A stretch of DNA of 64,000 bases from Acanthaster planci. Its lineage: Eukaryota > Echinodermata > Asteroidea > Valvatida > Acanthasteridae. Position 1 is the first letter of the stretch; each line of letters starts with the position of its first letter. Below the pieces are notes generated by a model. That model made no database searches. It was not told the DNA's origin and saw only the letters and a list, made by a program, of their open reading frames with translations. The stretch covers positions 210,400-274,399 of the forward strand of contig NW_019091433.1 of assembly GCF_001949145.1 (NCBI RefSeq), in the 5' to 3' direction. A program made the position numbers and the translations under genes. Below are positions 22,401 to 35,595 of the stretch, in pieces.

Positions 22401-25400
22401 GTATACACCCACCAGTGAAGTAATAGCCAAACAGAGCATATCTGCCTGCAGCAATTTATATTGTATCACCTCGCTCTTGAATACTACATATTCATTGGCC
22501 CAGAGAAATCGCGACAAGGCAATAAAAATGCATAATACCCCCACTGTTGGATATTACACAACAGTTATATCACACAATGATATCATACACTATGATCATG
22601 TCATATTTCAGTTCAACCCGAAATACTCAAAGTACACAAACAGGGACACTGTGTGTTATACAAATCAATTCACTGACTGCTGTGGTGTGGAATATTATAT
22701 TTTGATACCCTCAGGGAGGTATAGATTTGCCTTGGGCTCTTTGAGTCATTCAGGTGTCAAAACATCATAACACACTCCACAATAATCGACAATTGTTAAT
22801 TATAATCTGAATTTACATTTATTTTCCTTGCTTGTGTGACAACAGTTATAGCAAGGACTAACTTCACGAGATTGTTTACAAGAGTTGCAGAAACTTCATT
22901 TTTGTGTAGTGCATGTACAATAGCCAGCTGCCATTGGTAACAATTTCTGCTGCGCCCAGAAGCCCAATTTTCTACCTTAGACAGCAGACATGAAACATTA
23001 TGGCATATTTATTTTCTTTTTATTACCTTTCCAGAGACACCAATATTAACAGTTTGGGCCGTAGATTGGGGAGATAGGGTTATTTGGATGTTGCCCTGCC
23101 CATTTTGCCTCAATTACAAAGAGCCGGCAGTTGATGACATGACAATCCTTGGGTCAATGAGGCTAAAAATGCTCATATATGAACCAAATAGGCCTCCGTA
23201 CTAATGATGCCACACTTAGTTTACGTGTGATGTTATCACGCATGTATTTCACCTGGGCTTAGACAATGTTTAAGATGGTTATTAAAAAAAGGAAAATGCC
23301 AATTGTGGATTTTAATCAAATTGCACAGTTAAAATCTCTAAATTTCAATCACAGGTTCTTTGATTTTGTAACAAAAGTAAGAAACAAAAGAAGGGTAACA
23401 CACATACGGCTAAGTTTGCTTGCTTTGGGACAAATAATTGTACCAACTTGCCTTAATTTGAAAAAAAATTACAAATTTGATTTAAATGTAAAAAATTCAT
23501 CTTGTAATTTTTAAAAACTTCATATTTTATCGTTAAAAAATCAGTAACCATGACAGCTTGTTGTTCTTTTGCCTTTGCAGCCTCTACCAGTGGTTATCGC
23601 ATTATCCGTGGTTATCACGAGGAGGCATCACTGGATGATAAGCCACCGCCCATCAGCCATCTGGTCTTTGTGGTCCACGGCATCGGTCAGATCATGGACA
23701 GGGGCAGTATCATCAAGAACTGCTCAGAGTGAGTCCCCCAGAAATGGGGGGAAGGTCTGAAAACAGTCCCTTGAAGCTCTCAAAGAATGTATGGTGCCTT
23801 TGAACGGACATGTAGCGGGACAAGAAGCTGTTAAGAGTAACTTCATATGTATGAAATAATTGGCTATGGGGATCTATCATATGTTGAGATTGACACTGTG
23901 AGAAGTGTCATCAGGAGCTGTACGTAGAGAGTTCCCAGAAAAGTTATCGAGGAGAATTAAGTGTTTAGTGCAACAGCTGCTTCAAACTTATCCCAGACCC
24001 TGAAAAAGTCTCAGGAGTTGCTGGCTCGCTGGCAAGTGTTCAGTGGTGGATGGGGGTTGGTTGTAGGCGGAGTTTGTGAGGAGGGTTTTGAGGCTTAAAT
24101 TTCGACATATATTGTTGTTTGCAATATGTAAATTGCCGGAGTGTTTTAGTTTGACATACTTGTGCCCAGGGAACCTCTGTTCAACCTTTTCTAGTTAATG
24201 GACCAGCATTTTTGTCCAAACGAGGTTGTATACACTTGATACAGCCGACCGCTCAAAACAGTCCCTAGGAACAACCGTGTGATTTGGGGGGCTTGACTGC
24301 CTATAGAGCTAAATTAATTGTGTTTTATTTGGGTTGTCTAGTTTGCGCAAGGGAGCTGAAAAGATAATCAACAAACAATTCCCTGACCTAAAAGGGCCAA
24401 CCTGCACCAAACGTGTAGAGTTCCTGCCTGTTGAATGGCGGACATCTCTCAGCCTTGATAATGGAGTTGTTACTACCATCACGCCGCAGAAGCTCAAAGG
24501 ACTGCGACATGTGTTGAACAGTACTGGAATGGATATATTGTATTACACCAGTCCATTGTATAGATCTGAGGTAAGGTAAAGTAAGATTCAGATTTGTGTA
24601 TTTCCTTTAGAGCAAAAACTCTCTGCAAGAGAAATGGGCTTAGTTATTGCACGGACCATTTACCCAGGGATGTGCAACCGCGAGCGGCCCCAGTGCAAAC
24701 ACATGTGCGACCTTGGTTCCATGCGTGTTACGGATTGTTATTACCCCCGCAGGCGCTCTCGACTTTCTTGAAAAAACTCGCGACCACATGACACGCGTTG
24801 TAGCATGTACAGTGCAGCCGTGGTTATGCCGAGATGACGCGCCGACGCGGTGCTTAAATCTATTCGTTTCGGCAAATAAATCTTTTTTATTTATCAATTT
24901 CAAGCAGAAACGAAGTTTTAATGAGACAAAATTCCCCAATTTTGTGGTACACTTTTCTCAGAATGTATAGGATGAAGTATCTTGAGCAGCATATTTTTAG
25001 AAAGGGTGTACCCTGACTCAAAATATTACAAGAAAACAAAGTGGTAGGCAAGAATATATGTTTTATTATTAGAGATAATCCAATTTAATTTCTGCTTTGA
25101 TATTGTGCCGGCTGTAACACGCATTGAACCAGCTTTGAACTTAAGTTGCATATCCCTGGGTAAATGGTCCGTGGTTATTGCTAGCCCTCTGAAATACTTT
25201 TATCTGGAATTTTTATTAATTATCCCAAACCCACAACTATTTGCTTTGGAGATAAGTTTGCGTTTGCTGTGGTTAGCAGGCTCAGTTAACGCAATATTGG
25301 GTGTTCGGTGGTGCCATGGAATTTGGTGCTTAAATAGCATTTCCTGTACCACTTAAGAGTCTGTGAGAGCAGTACACTGGTTGACTCACCAGGGACTTGA

Positions 25401-28400
25401 ACTTAAATGCCTACTGGAGAATTCTATCACTGAAGGATAACATCTTAATGCTGAAAGTTACATATCTTCAACAGATTTCCGTCTAAAGCCATTAGAAAGT
25501 TGTTTCCACTGACCAAACATGTTGTTTATTGATAAAAGATGCAATCATTTTTTTTTTTACAGAAAGTGGCTTTAATTTGAAATTTCATACTTTCGCCTTG
25601 AAGCATGCAATTGTATCTGGTGTATACATTGTTTGTCATTTTGACATTTCAGATTGTGAAAGGCCTCCATCTTCAGTTGTGCCATCTTTACTCCCTCTTC
25701 TGCTCTCGCAACCCAGGATTTGAGCCCAACGGAGGCAAGGTGTCCATCTTTGCGCACTCGTTAGGCAGCGTCATAGTGTACGACATCCTGACAGGCTGGA
25801 ATCCCATCCACCTGTATGATCAGTACTTGAATCACGAGCAAGGGAGCCACCCTGATCTGGACTCGGTCAGTGACCATCACCAGGAGTTGGCGGCAGAGCT
25901 CAACGAGGCACGGAAAAAGTGGGTCATTCTTCTGGTTTGGTTTCTTTTAATTGACATATAGCGTATGATCGACAAAAAATGAATTCTGCCGATCATCTTC
26001 CTCTTCATCGACTGATGCCCGACCTGCGTTGTGAGACCACTGGCTAGACTGGTCCAGAAGTGTAGAGAGACCTACGTACTAATTGCTACAGGTACCTGCT
26101 GCACCACCCAGTTTCTGCAGTCCCAGAGGGATATGCCGCATTACACAAAGCTAGTGAAACCTTCACTAACAGGAACAGAGGTATAAATCTGGAGATGTGA
26201 AAGATATCTACCGGCTCCATGTTTACAACGGAAGCACAAAGTCATGACAAACACAAAAGACAAAAGTATCATCTACACACAGTTTTTTATGACAATTACA
26301 AAAGGACAGACTAGTAAAACCGCAGATTTTCGTTCAGAAACTGAGTTATTTTTCATTGATTTGGAAAGAACGTTTCTCATTGCAGGGTTGCCGAGCTAGA
26401 GGATAAACTCCTAGCAACCAACCAAGTTGCTGTCAGCATCAAATCTCCCAAACTGGACTTCCAGGTCAGTTTTAATACTGCCATTTCCACATTTTTAGTC
26501 TTCCATTTTCTTTCTTCCTTTCTCTTCTGTTTTTTTGTTTGCAGGGGGATGATCTCTTCAAAGTTTAAACTCTAAAAGTGGTGTATAGTTTGATATACGT
26601 GTAAATGATTCAAATAAGTTGTATTGTTTGGACGATCACAAGCAGTCAAAAATTGAACCCCTTTCTACTGGCATGCTTAATGCACAGATAATATGTTACT
26701 TTTTTAGCTTGAAGAGGAGGGTCAGATTTTAGGCCTTTTATTTGATCATACTTTAACTGTCTCTTGTTCTTACAAAATATATGTAAGTCTACAATTTTAG
26801 GGTGTTATGGTCCATTTTTTGTCAGTTCTTCAAGTCAAGCATCCAATAATGCAAAAATACAGCAATCTTTTGCCTTGTGATTCGAAATTTATTTTGGTAG
26901 CAAAATTTTGCTTAGAATTTTGATGTGATTCATGTATTTAAAGTTTTATGTTTATAACTTGGTCAAAATGAACGTGGGTTGCATGCTAATTCGCAGACTA
27001 TGAATGCTAATTGTTTACTGTCTTCCTTAAAGGTAGTGTACTCCATTGGCAAAATCCCCCAAATCGGACTACTGTATAATCTTGAAATATCTTACTTCAA
27101 AGAAAGAACATGACAGCCTCAATCAGTCTGTAAAATATTTCCGCCCAGAATGCTGTAGTTTTCAAGAAAACAGAAATTTTGTTCTCTTTTTTCATGATGG
27201 TCTTCCGACCATCGTATAAGAGTTTATTTTGAACAGACGCCAAATCTTCTTGTGTGTAGTGTTTGCAGACCTTGTGGGAGTCTCCGTTAATGAATGGGTA
27301 AACCTAAAAGCAGCTAAGAAATATACCGACAGAAATTCACCAAACGCATTGTCAACTGAAATGATAGGAAACTGAGTGTAAGGTGTAAAGTAGGATATAA
27401 ATTGAATCAGTGTGAAGGTAAACTCTATTCGATGCAAAAAACTTTGCGAATTGAAAATCACCCCTAGAGCATAATAGTATGGTCCAAATATGGAGGCTGC
27501 CTTCAAGCTACCTGGTGAAATGATTTTCGTCAACAAATAGTCCCATTTTCACACATTAAACCTGCCTTGTTTCAAGACATAATTTCCTCTTTGCTTATTG
27601 TCATTTGTATAAAGTCAACTAAGAATGGAGTTTTTAGACTTTTACGGATGTGTAAACTGACGTGAAAGTGTGGTCATTGAGCATGACCGCGTGCACACAT
27701 GCATTATCATAGAGGCCTACTTGTTTCAGTGTCACAGACATGAGTCAACTGTGTTCCTGGGTGAATTTTTTTCCTGAATCCGCAATGCTATATTGTCAAG
27801 AAGATGCATTACTCCAAGGTAAATTCACTAATTACTTCTTGCCGTTGAATACTGCTCCTCTTTTAAGGCAATGAGAAACTGTCATGCCTGTTTCCTACCT
27901 TGACCCCACGAATGTTGTTCACACGAAAGCCCTGTAATTCATAGATTTTACGCAAGAGAAATTACAAGATCTTCGATTTAAGCATTGAAAATACTGCACT
28001 GTTTTCTCGATTTTTCACAAAGCAGTTGACTCAATCATGAAACAAGTCGGTGGTATGTAAGTTGCAGTGAATATTATACTCCGTATTTAGCCTATCTTGT
28101 GAAGTTCCGACAAAAACCAATGGTTTACACTACCTTTAAATCCGATTGTTTAACCAATATCCCTGCTGTTTTGAATTTCCAGATCGATAGTTTCTTCTGT
28201 GTCGGTTCCCCTCTCGCTGTCTTCCTCATTATGAGAGGTTTCCGCGCCCAAGGCAATGGGTCCGTCAGCCACATTATTCCAAAGTCCATTTGTAAACGTA
28301 TCTTCAACATTTACCATCCTGCAGACCCAGTAGTAAGTTCGTCTCTGTGCTTTGTTCTAAGCTCTGAAATAATCAGATTTGCCGCAGTGCTGTGACATTT

Positions 28401-31076
28401 GTATTTTTTATCATTTCAGAAAGAGTTGTCTATAATAGTTTTGTATAAAACTAAAGTTAGATCATAGGGTAGCAGTGTTTGTGATAATCAACCTAACCAT
28501 TCTATCTCAGTAATATTTACCAGTGATCTGATGTTCCCTTATAACACCTGCATGTAATAGAGTACCGAAGTGTGATGTCACTGTGAACCAGAAAGTGCAG
28601 TGCAAACGAATGGAGTACGCGCGCGTGTCGGTTCACACGCTGGTTCTCGCGCTAATGCCTTTTACACGCTAATTGTGTGCGTGACCTATTCACTTCGGTA
28701 CTTTATGTGAAACATTGCTGTATCAGCCAGCGAAAAAGTCCACCAACAATCGATTAGTGTTGACTGCATCTTTCTTGCTGTACACAAGATACTTTTACAG
28801 TTGTAAATAATTTCCAGAACATCCTGCCTTCCAAGTCACTGTGTATGTAGTTCACTTCCACAGAACTATCTCTGTCATCAACCTAGATGTCGTCTTGAGT
28901 GATCTTCATTTAAAAGACAAGAAGAGGGGAGACCACATCGTCAGAAATATATTTGTGGAATTTTCCAGAACTCCAAAGAATATAAGAAACTCTATATACA
29001 CAAAACACCCACACATGCAGGTTTTTTACAAGGAAAATATTTTCCGGCGCTGAGTCAAGAGAGAGTGTTCACAGCAATGACGTAGTTACCTCAATTTGGC
29101 CAATCTATTGTGTCTGACGTGGGAATGTGGCGGTATATCTGTGCATTGAACCGTATTTAATTAAATTTTTGAATGGATGGTCATGGGTAATAGACCTGTA
29201 TACTGATGACATCACCATTTGTTAACTAGTTCACTTTCCAATGGAACCACAGAGGCCCATGAAAACAGTGGACCTAAACGATAAGAGTCTTAATACATGT
29301 GGTAATTCCACTTTCATTTGAACTGATTACAAACGGGCACAGAATATAAATCTTAGGCAATGATCTTTACTCAATATGAGATTTTACAGAAGCGCGGGGA
29401 GTAAGAATACTCCCAGCCTAGTTCATGAGTGTAATAGTATACCAAAGCCATTAAAAACGGAGTAAAAAAGAAAACTTGGACTGCCCATCCCTTTGGACCA
29501 TCCATTTGGGTATTAAGTTCCCATTTTATTGTCAGTTACTCCGGAAAATCAAAATTGCTTTCCAAACTTGAACGATTTCATCAGTGGAATATTTCTTCAT
29601 TTTAGGCCTACCGCCTGGAGCCCTTGATGCTCAAACATTACTCCACCATCAGCCCCTTACCGATCCACCGAGCCGACTCCCCCAAACAGACCCCTTATGA
29701 CCAGATGAAAACCACAGCATATCCTACTAGCCGCACCACACCCGAAGAGATGACGGGTTCAGAGATAGGGTCCTCGGGTGCAGGGCCACCCGCGACAGCA
29801 TCAGGCTCAAGTGCTAAATCAGCAGTCTCTCGAACTTCATCATTCACCGGTAAAATTACTTATTAAAAAGTCTGAGATCCTCACAGCGGCAATACACTAT
29901 TATCATTTTTTCACCATGTCATCCCACATGAATTAGCCAACAGTTAGGGCTGAGTCAATTGGAATGATCAAATATCCGAAAATTCGGTTCTACACACTGG
30001 CAGATTGTTGATCAACAAACCATATACAAAATTAATTGTAATAACATACACAATTGTACATTATGATCAATATAGTAGCCTCTCACATCTAGGTATCTCC
30101 AGCCACTATTTAGCAAGATTAAAGAGATAAACAAGACTTCTCGCTCTGTTAGAAAATTTCTATTCCTTTTAAATTATTTAATGAATAATTTACTTTTTAA
30201 ATCCTTGTAAGATTTCTGACACTTTTCATTTGAATGTGCTTGAAACAAGCTTCCATTTTTCTCATTTGAAACAAGGAAAATTGTGCCTTCCTTTTTGTGA
30301 ATTTTACATTTGAATATTCAAATTTGAAAAATTATATTCAAATATTTGACAATCGATCAAATATTCGGATATTCGGCACAGCCCTACGAACAGTTATTTC
30401 CTCCTTGATAAGACTGTAAAGTTGGTGTCACATTCATTCTTGCTGTTATTTTTTTTCTTCAGACGGTGTTGGAGGCTTCCTTGCAAGATTTTCCCGTTCT
30501 GAGGAGCGCGATCCTGACATAGACGTTCTGGAAGATCTGCAGAAGACAATGGAGGAAATTGACCTGAATTCAGTGACCGTTCAGGCTGGCATACCGACAG
30601 AACTGGAGAGCGTGGGTGAGTTGGATGAAAAAGGCCAGAGTTTTGTGACTAAGACTTTGTGTGAATTAGTGGCTGTGGCTTGCGGTAACACACACATCTA
30701 TAGCAAGTGGCTTCCATAGGTACAAACATTTCCCGGCTGCAGCCGTAACATTGTGACACTGCCTGAGACATTTTTATTCTAACAATCAACATCTTTGTTG
30801 GTGAAAGATACTAAACTCTTAAAATTATGTTGAAAGTCAAATGTTCTAACCCAAATTAGTCATGCATAAGCTGTTAAGCCACGCTTTATCTTATCCATGC
30901 ATTGTCCAGAGCTCGAGCAGCGTGTTGATTTTGAGCTTCGGCAGAGTAATCTCAGCAGTACGTACATCTCGGCGCTGACATCACACAGCTCATACTGGAC
31001 CTCAGCTGACCTCTCCTTGTTCATGTTGACCCAGCTGTTCCCAGAATACCTTAATTTGGCAGCTCCTAAATTGTAA
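19443..31076 (+). CDS. DDHD1: DDHD1 phosphatidic-acid-preferring phospholipase A1, 12 exons
   Basis: Intracellular PA-PLA1 that hydrolyses phosphatidic acid and related phospholipids. Coding exons: 19443-19562, 20257-20668, 21623-21781, 22272-22400, 23581-23728, 24342-24570, 25653-25918, 26386-26464, 28183-28332, 29606-29849, 30463-30615, 30910-31076. All phases agree; total 751 residues against 900 in human. Domains in order: a proline-rich N-terminal stretch (KKPPPPRPPPPRR); a WWE-like region (VRWFYRDEANKKWVPFIGYD, later RGGLYEVDI and MRGTWFYYG); HLVFVVHGIGQ before the lipase core; VEFLPVEWR; the lipase motif FAHSLGS with nucleophile Ser near residue 435; and a C-terminal DDHD domain from FFCVGSPLAVFL through HPADPVAYRLEPL, RVDFELR, TSHSSYW and SADLSLF. 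The D-D-H-D residues of these last blocks are all present. Exon 1 starts at MSFSPPGDSS, and the first codon choice is supported by a clean GT donor after 40 codons. Divergent from SMIM12. Confidence 0.95.
21168..21487 (-). mobile_element. tRNA-derived SINE, in DDHD1 intron 2
   Basis: Read on the minus strand: a tRNA-like head near 21487-21450 with a Pol III box B (GCGGGTTCGAACCCCC), then CATGGTGCGTGTGCCCTTGG and GCAAGGCACTTTGTCACCC, which is a SINE body common in marine invertebrates. At the left end comes an AAGCGCTTAGGAACTC...TTAAGAAATGTGG tail followed by ATTATTATTACT. Head, body and tail are in the right order, so this is a near-complete copy. The exact outer ends are approximate. Confidence 0.7.
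24635..25189. mobile_element. ~555-bp element with ~40-bp inverted ends, DDHD1 intron 6
   Basis: The left end TTATTGCACGGACCATTTAC then CCAGGGATGTGCAA is matched by the right-end reverse complement (GGTCCGTGGTTATTGC preceded by TTGCATATCCCTGGGTAAAT). The open frame inside (107 codons) has no recognised similarity. Non-autonomous DNA element, superfamily unassigned. Confidence 0.7.
27027..28139. mobile_element. 1.1-kb TTAA-flanked element, DDHD1 intron 8
   Basis: The left end is TTAA, AGGTAGTGTACTCCATTGG; the right end is CCAATGGTTTACACTACCT, TTAA. The inverted ends match over 19 bp with two mismatches and both sides carry TTAA, the target used by piggyBac and Kolobok elements. A small internal hairpin (ATGATGGTC/GACCATCGT) is at about 27194. 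No transposase. The right end lies only 43 bp before DDHD1 exon 9, so the branch point and polypyrimidine region partly border the element. Confidence 0.75.
28561..28702. mobile_element. 142-bp inverted-repeat element, DDHD1 intron 9
   Basis: AGTACCGAAGTG at 28561 and its exact reverse complement CACTTCGGTACT ending at 28702, with further partial pairing inward (GTGATGTCAC / GTGACCTATT). The centre is GC-rich, with ACGCGCGCGTGTC. Probable MITE. Confidence 0.6.
29946..30385 (+). mobile_element. 440-bp non-autonomous element, copy 1, DDHD1 intron 10
   Basis: Begins AGGGCTGAGTCAATTGGAAT and ends CGGATATTCGGCACAGCCCT, with imperfect inverted ends. The interior is AT-rich with AACAAACCATATACAAAATT and TACACAATTGTACATTAT. 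A second copy lies at 46535-46989 in the opposite orientation. The flanks share AACAGTT (just left of the element and three bases after its right end), a possible target duplication of about 7-8 bp as in hAT elements. Confidence 0.7.
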
Positions 31077-34000
31077 GGTCGGGTGTGAGGTCAGAAATTG
31101 AGCTGTCTGAGCAACATGCAAAGAAGTTTCTTTGAAGAGTAAGCACCATCAGCCAAGAAGCCATTTACAAGTTAAATTTGACCAATGGCTGGACCCCTGA
31201 ATCTTCAAATTACTCTTGTGCAGTCGTACTAGAATTCCCCCAACTGAATGGATTGCCCTTCTAACTCATTGTATATAAAGGTCGAAGGTCATCTGTGTAA
31301 CTATGCAAGATCGTGCTCCTTATTACATTAAGCAACTGGAAAACTCAAAACATGAGAAATATTTAAACAAGTTTGTCAATCACATTTCTATAAATTGAAC
31401 TTGCCATTAACATAAGTTAATTAAAGGTAACTTTCATGGGTCAACAGTAAGTATGCAATTTGTGTTTAGTCTTATGTTGGTTTGTGTTTGTAAATATTAT
31501 GTACTCTTTAGTCCTTTGTTTTTTTTTTCATGTACAGTACTTTGTGCCTTGTACAAATTGAACGATATGACTTGATCGCAGCCCAGGTTTTGTGTTTTTG
31601 ATGATATTATGTTTCAGAATTATATGTAAAGTAATTTATTTGGTCAGGAGTTTTATTATATTCTGCAAGTCTGATTGCCTTATTTGACTTATTTCATATG
31701 CAGTTGGTAGTTGAGAACATGGTTGACTTTCTGTGTAATTGCAAATAAGTTACAATGCCTTACTGGTGGCCGATGCTGCCATAAATGCCCCTCTACAGCA
31801 ATAAGTATAAATTGCCCACACAGTGGCTTGTACAGTGCAAATTCAGTGCAGCCGACATTACAAAGTGTCCCCTGATGTTCATCACATTTCCTCCACAGTG
31901 GTACACTGTTACATTAGACCTATTTGTCTTGGTGTATTATACCAAGGTATTAAATAAGATGTGATTGGGCAATTATCGGTGTGTTTTACACAAACAAAAG
32001 AATTGATGAATGAGCTGTGCAATAGTTGTGATCCAACTTCAAGAGTCTTGCACTTTGTTGCTCAACAGGAGCCTTCAACAATTTTCATTCACATAGCGGC
32101 GAGTTTCACCAGGATGCTAAAGTGAGTGACACATGAAAACCAAGAGATCAGTTTGCTCTGACAAATGCAAAGTGAAACAAAATTACAGGAAAAAATAGCC
32201 TTTAGACAATATGAGGGATCCGAGCACATTTACCAAAAGTTGGCATTTTTGAGTAGGGTTTCTTGTACATGGAATTCATACTGCCTTAACCATAAGCAAA
32301 TTTGCATGCTGTGTCTCTTTCAACAGTTTCAAGTTTCAGCATCACATTGGCTGTTTCTCCATTAAAAGAAACCATGAATTGCCTTGTGTTGAAAGAAATA
32401 GGATGGAAATGTGTACCACTGTCACCTGTTGAAACTATAAATCTAATATGTTTACTTGATCTGCTCTATCCCTCACAAAAATAGTCACTTGTGGTGGATT
32501 GAAGAGTTTGAAGGATTTCCCAAAGAATTCTATTTCCCAGCTTTCAATTTCAAGAAATTTCTGTCAACTTTAAAGATAACTTTATTTAAAGTATTAAACC
32601 TTGTTCTCTTCTTACCATTGACTATTTCAAAACTTGGAGGTGTTATAAGGGCGTAGCAAGCAAGGGTTAATGTATTATATTCAGTGTGATTACATATATT
32701 AATGATTGAAAATATGCAGCTGAATTATTGTTTTAGCTGCCACCTTGAGTGACCTTTGACCTTGAAGTAGGTGAATATCAAAATTTTGTCCAACTTGTAT
32801 TGCAATGATCAAGTGAAATTTATGAACATGACTGGAGGTGGTTCAGTCAATAACTGAAAGATACAACTCATGACATGTCTGCTGCCTCCGTGATTTGACG
32901 ATTACAAAATGTTTCATTTTAAAGTAAAGGAATTCATATAATTAAGGCGGAACTTTAATTGTATATAATTACTGAAATAATATCCCATATGGAATGAAAA
33001 TTGAAATATTGATCAATGCAAATTTGCACAGGGACATTTGGTCATAAATTTCCTCACCGTAAAATTTGTAGGATCAGTTTTAGTGAAGAATTGATTGTAG
33101 ATAAATGTATGTTTTTTTTACTTTTGTACAGTTGTTCACCAGATACAAGTTTGTTTGCCAGACATGAAGTTTTTCAGGGCACAAATTCTTTGTCACTTGT
33201 AGATCAGAGTCTGGTCAATAAAAGTCTTTTAAAATCTTTTCACCCTGACTTAAATGTTTCCTTGCAAGAATGCTGCCCAAACCCTTCAAAATCTAACACT
33301 GCAGTAAGCTGGTGCCATTTGCCTTCCTTGTATTCAAACCTGAAGCATGGAACCCTCTGTGAATTGGGTTATGTTACAAAGTGTTGAATCCATCAAAATG
33401 ATGCTAAACTTGGTGGAGGGCTTTAGAAGATTTGAATCAGTTAGGTCCACTCCCACAAATAGTTGGCTGCATCCTAGTTTATGATGTTGAAGCCTAGTTT
33501 CTATGTGGTCATATGGTCACAATAGCGGGTACTGCAACTAGTAAGTGATATTTTCGTCACAACTCTCTGATCACACTGGGAATATAGTGTGAATATATGC
33601 GGTGTTGTAAGGGCCAAACCTAGTACAAAATTAGCATCCTCGACACAAAGCCAAATTGATATTAAAAATTACCTTGAAGTTGGCATGACCAACCTTATCA
33701 TTTATTTGTCAGAGGGCTGAGTTTGGGCTATTGTGTTCTGATTTTTGTTTGCTTAAAGCTAGACAACATGGCTCCTGTACCTTTTTAAAACGACAGGCAA
33801 CAAAGATTTGGTCATTTTCCAAATGTTCAAGGATTCAGTCGTATTATCTGATACTTAGATGGAAAATGTCCTCTGTATTTGTTGTGTTTATTGTGATTAA
33901 ATTGTCCCTTTCAAACTTGAAGAGAAAATATGATTGACATTTGTGGCCCAGGTTATTGTGATCTGATTAGTTTTGAGCATTCTTATCTGAAACGCAAATA

Positions 34001-35389
34001 CCCCAGTTACTTAGATATTATGTACTTTGAAACTACCATTTTTAGAGCAAGTCATGTTTTTTTCAAGATCTCTGCACTTCTGCCAATGTTCGTACCTGTA
34101 AAACATTTATTAATGAACCATTTTCTGAGATTCTTAATGAAAACAACACTAAACTCTGCAATTGTTTTTTTTTTTGCCAAAAAAATACAAATTTCAAAAT
34201 GGTGCACGTGAATGACTTTTGAAGGAATGTTGCATTGGTCGATGCACATGTGTAGTTCGGTATTTGGTTTAGCCCTCTACTATATGTTAACTGATAAAGC
34301 ATTGCATTTTTAATGTTTTGTGAAACAAACATTTCACTTGCTTACTAGCGCAGAGATGTCTTACGTCTAAAAAGCTCCTAGAGTTAAAGATCCTGCATTT
34401 TGGTGGTTTACAATACCGTGCTTCTCCATGTCGGGGCTTTGTCACTTAAAAAGAATCCTGAACTTACGCCTGCCTTGTTCCGATTTAACAGAAATACCTC
34501 AATATTTTGGTCTGTTGCATATCGTTTTATGCTTTGGTGCCACAATGTGACTCATTATTGGGCTAACAACTTTTAAGTCTGAGATGGACAAAGCTGAGTA
34601 TTGGAAAAACCCTATAGTGTAAAGCAGTCTGACCAATATTTGTAGATTTTAAATTATTTCATATTAATATGAAGAAACTGTGCATCTCTCAGACCTGTTA
34701 ATTGTTCAAAGGCCTTTTTGGAAGGTGCCTTGGTAAGTAAGTGGTACATCAATTAGGTAATGTGACAGTACAAATATTAACAGTGACATTTGTTTCAATG
34801 AAGGAATTTCTTGTTAAAGTTCTAAAAAGTTTGGTGAAATTGTTCAAAGTCAAGTAGAATATTCTAGTAGAAAGGTTTAATGGAAAAGCAATGCACACAA
34901 GCCGCGTTTTTTATTTAATATTTTATAAAGTGCCATTTGTTTTTCTGCACAAGAATACGGATACGAAGCTATCATCTTTTCAATACATGTACTGAAAACG
35001 GTTAATCAGTAGGTACAAGAATTGTTTATGTTTTGTCATTGTTTTTGCAGTATTTTTCATATATGTTACATTTAGAAAATTATTTAAAAAGAGGCAACCA
35101 AGAAGTTATATACATTTACAAAATATAAGGGACAAAACCTGTCCCCACAATGCACAGCCTAAGTGCAATCTTTTTGTCAGAATAGCTGTTTTATTTGGAA
35201 TAAACTGTATTTGTACATTTTCTGCTTGAAATGAGGAAAAAGGAGAAATTAAGTTCTGGTATATGAAGTAATCTCTAAAATTAATATCTCAACATTACAA
35301 ACATTCCTTTGCATTAACTTCACTGTGTGTCTTCTCAGGATCATTTAGTTCCCTGTTCGGTCAGTTTTCTTTTCTTCTGTTCTTTAATT
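31077..35389. other. DDHD1 3' flank / long 3' UTR, no gene
   Basis: More than 4 kb of AT-rich plus-strand sequence after the DDHD1 stop with no supported exon. Plus-strand AATAAA at 33217-33222 and 35199-35204 are candidate poly(A) signals; if the second is used, the 3' untranslated region would be about 4.1 kb. DDHD1 and the minus-strand ankyrin gene then end within a few hundred bases of each other. Confidence 0.45.
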
Positions 35390-35395
35390 TTTATT
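35390..35395 (-). promoter_or_regulatory. Candidate poly(A) signal of the ankyrin gene
   Basis: TTTATT on the plus strand is AATAAA on the minus strand, about 200 bp downstream of the ankyrin gene's stop codon. Inference from position only. Confidence 0.35.
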
Positions 35396-35595
35396 ATTGA
35401 TTAAAAAAAAAGGATTTTTGATACATATTTACTAAAGGGTTGGAAGCTAGATTTGTGTCGGTCTTTCAAACAGCCATTTTGGGGCAGGATAAACGTTTAT
35501 ATTGAACATTTGTTTTTTAACTTAAGAACTATTTTGAACATCCACTGCAAGAATTCGAACTTAAAATTTGGCTGGAAATCCTGTCCAAATCTGTG

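Noticed and set aside
24647-24970. Plus-strand 107-codon frame in DDHD1 intron 6
   Set aside because: It begins inside the inverted end of a non-autonomous element and has no similarity to known proteins.
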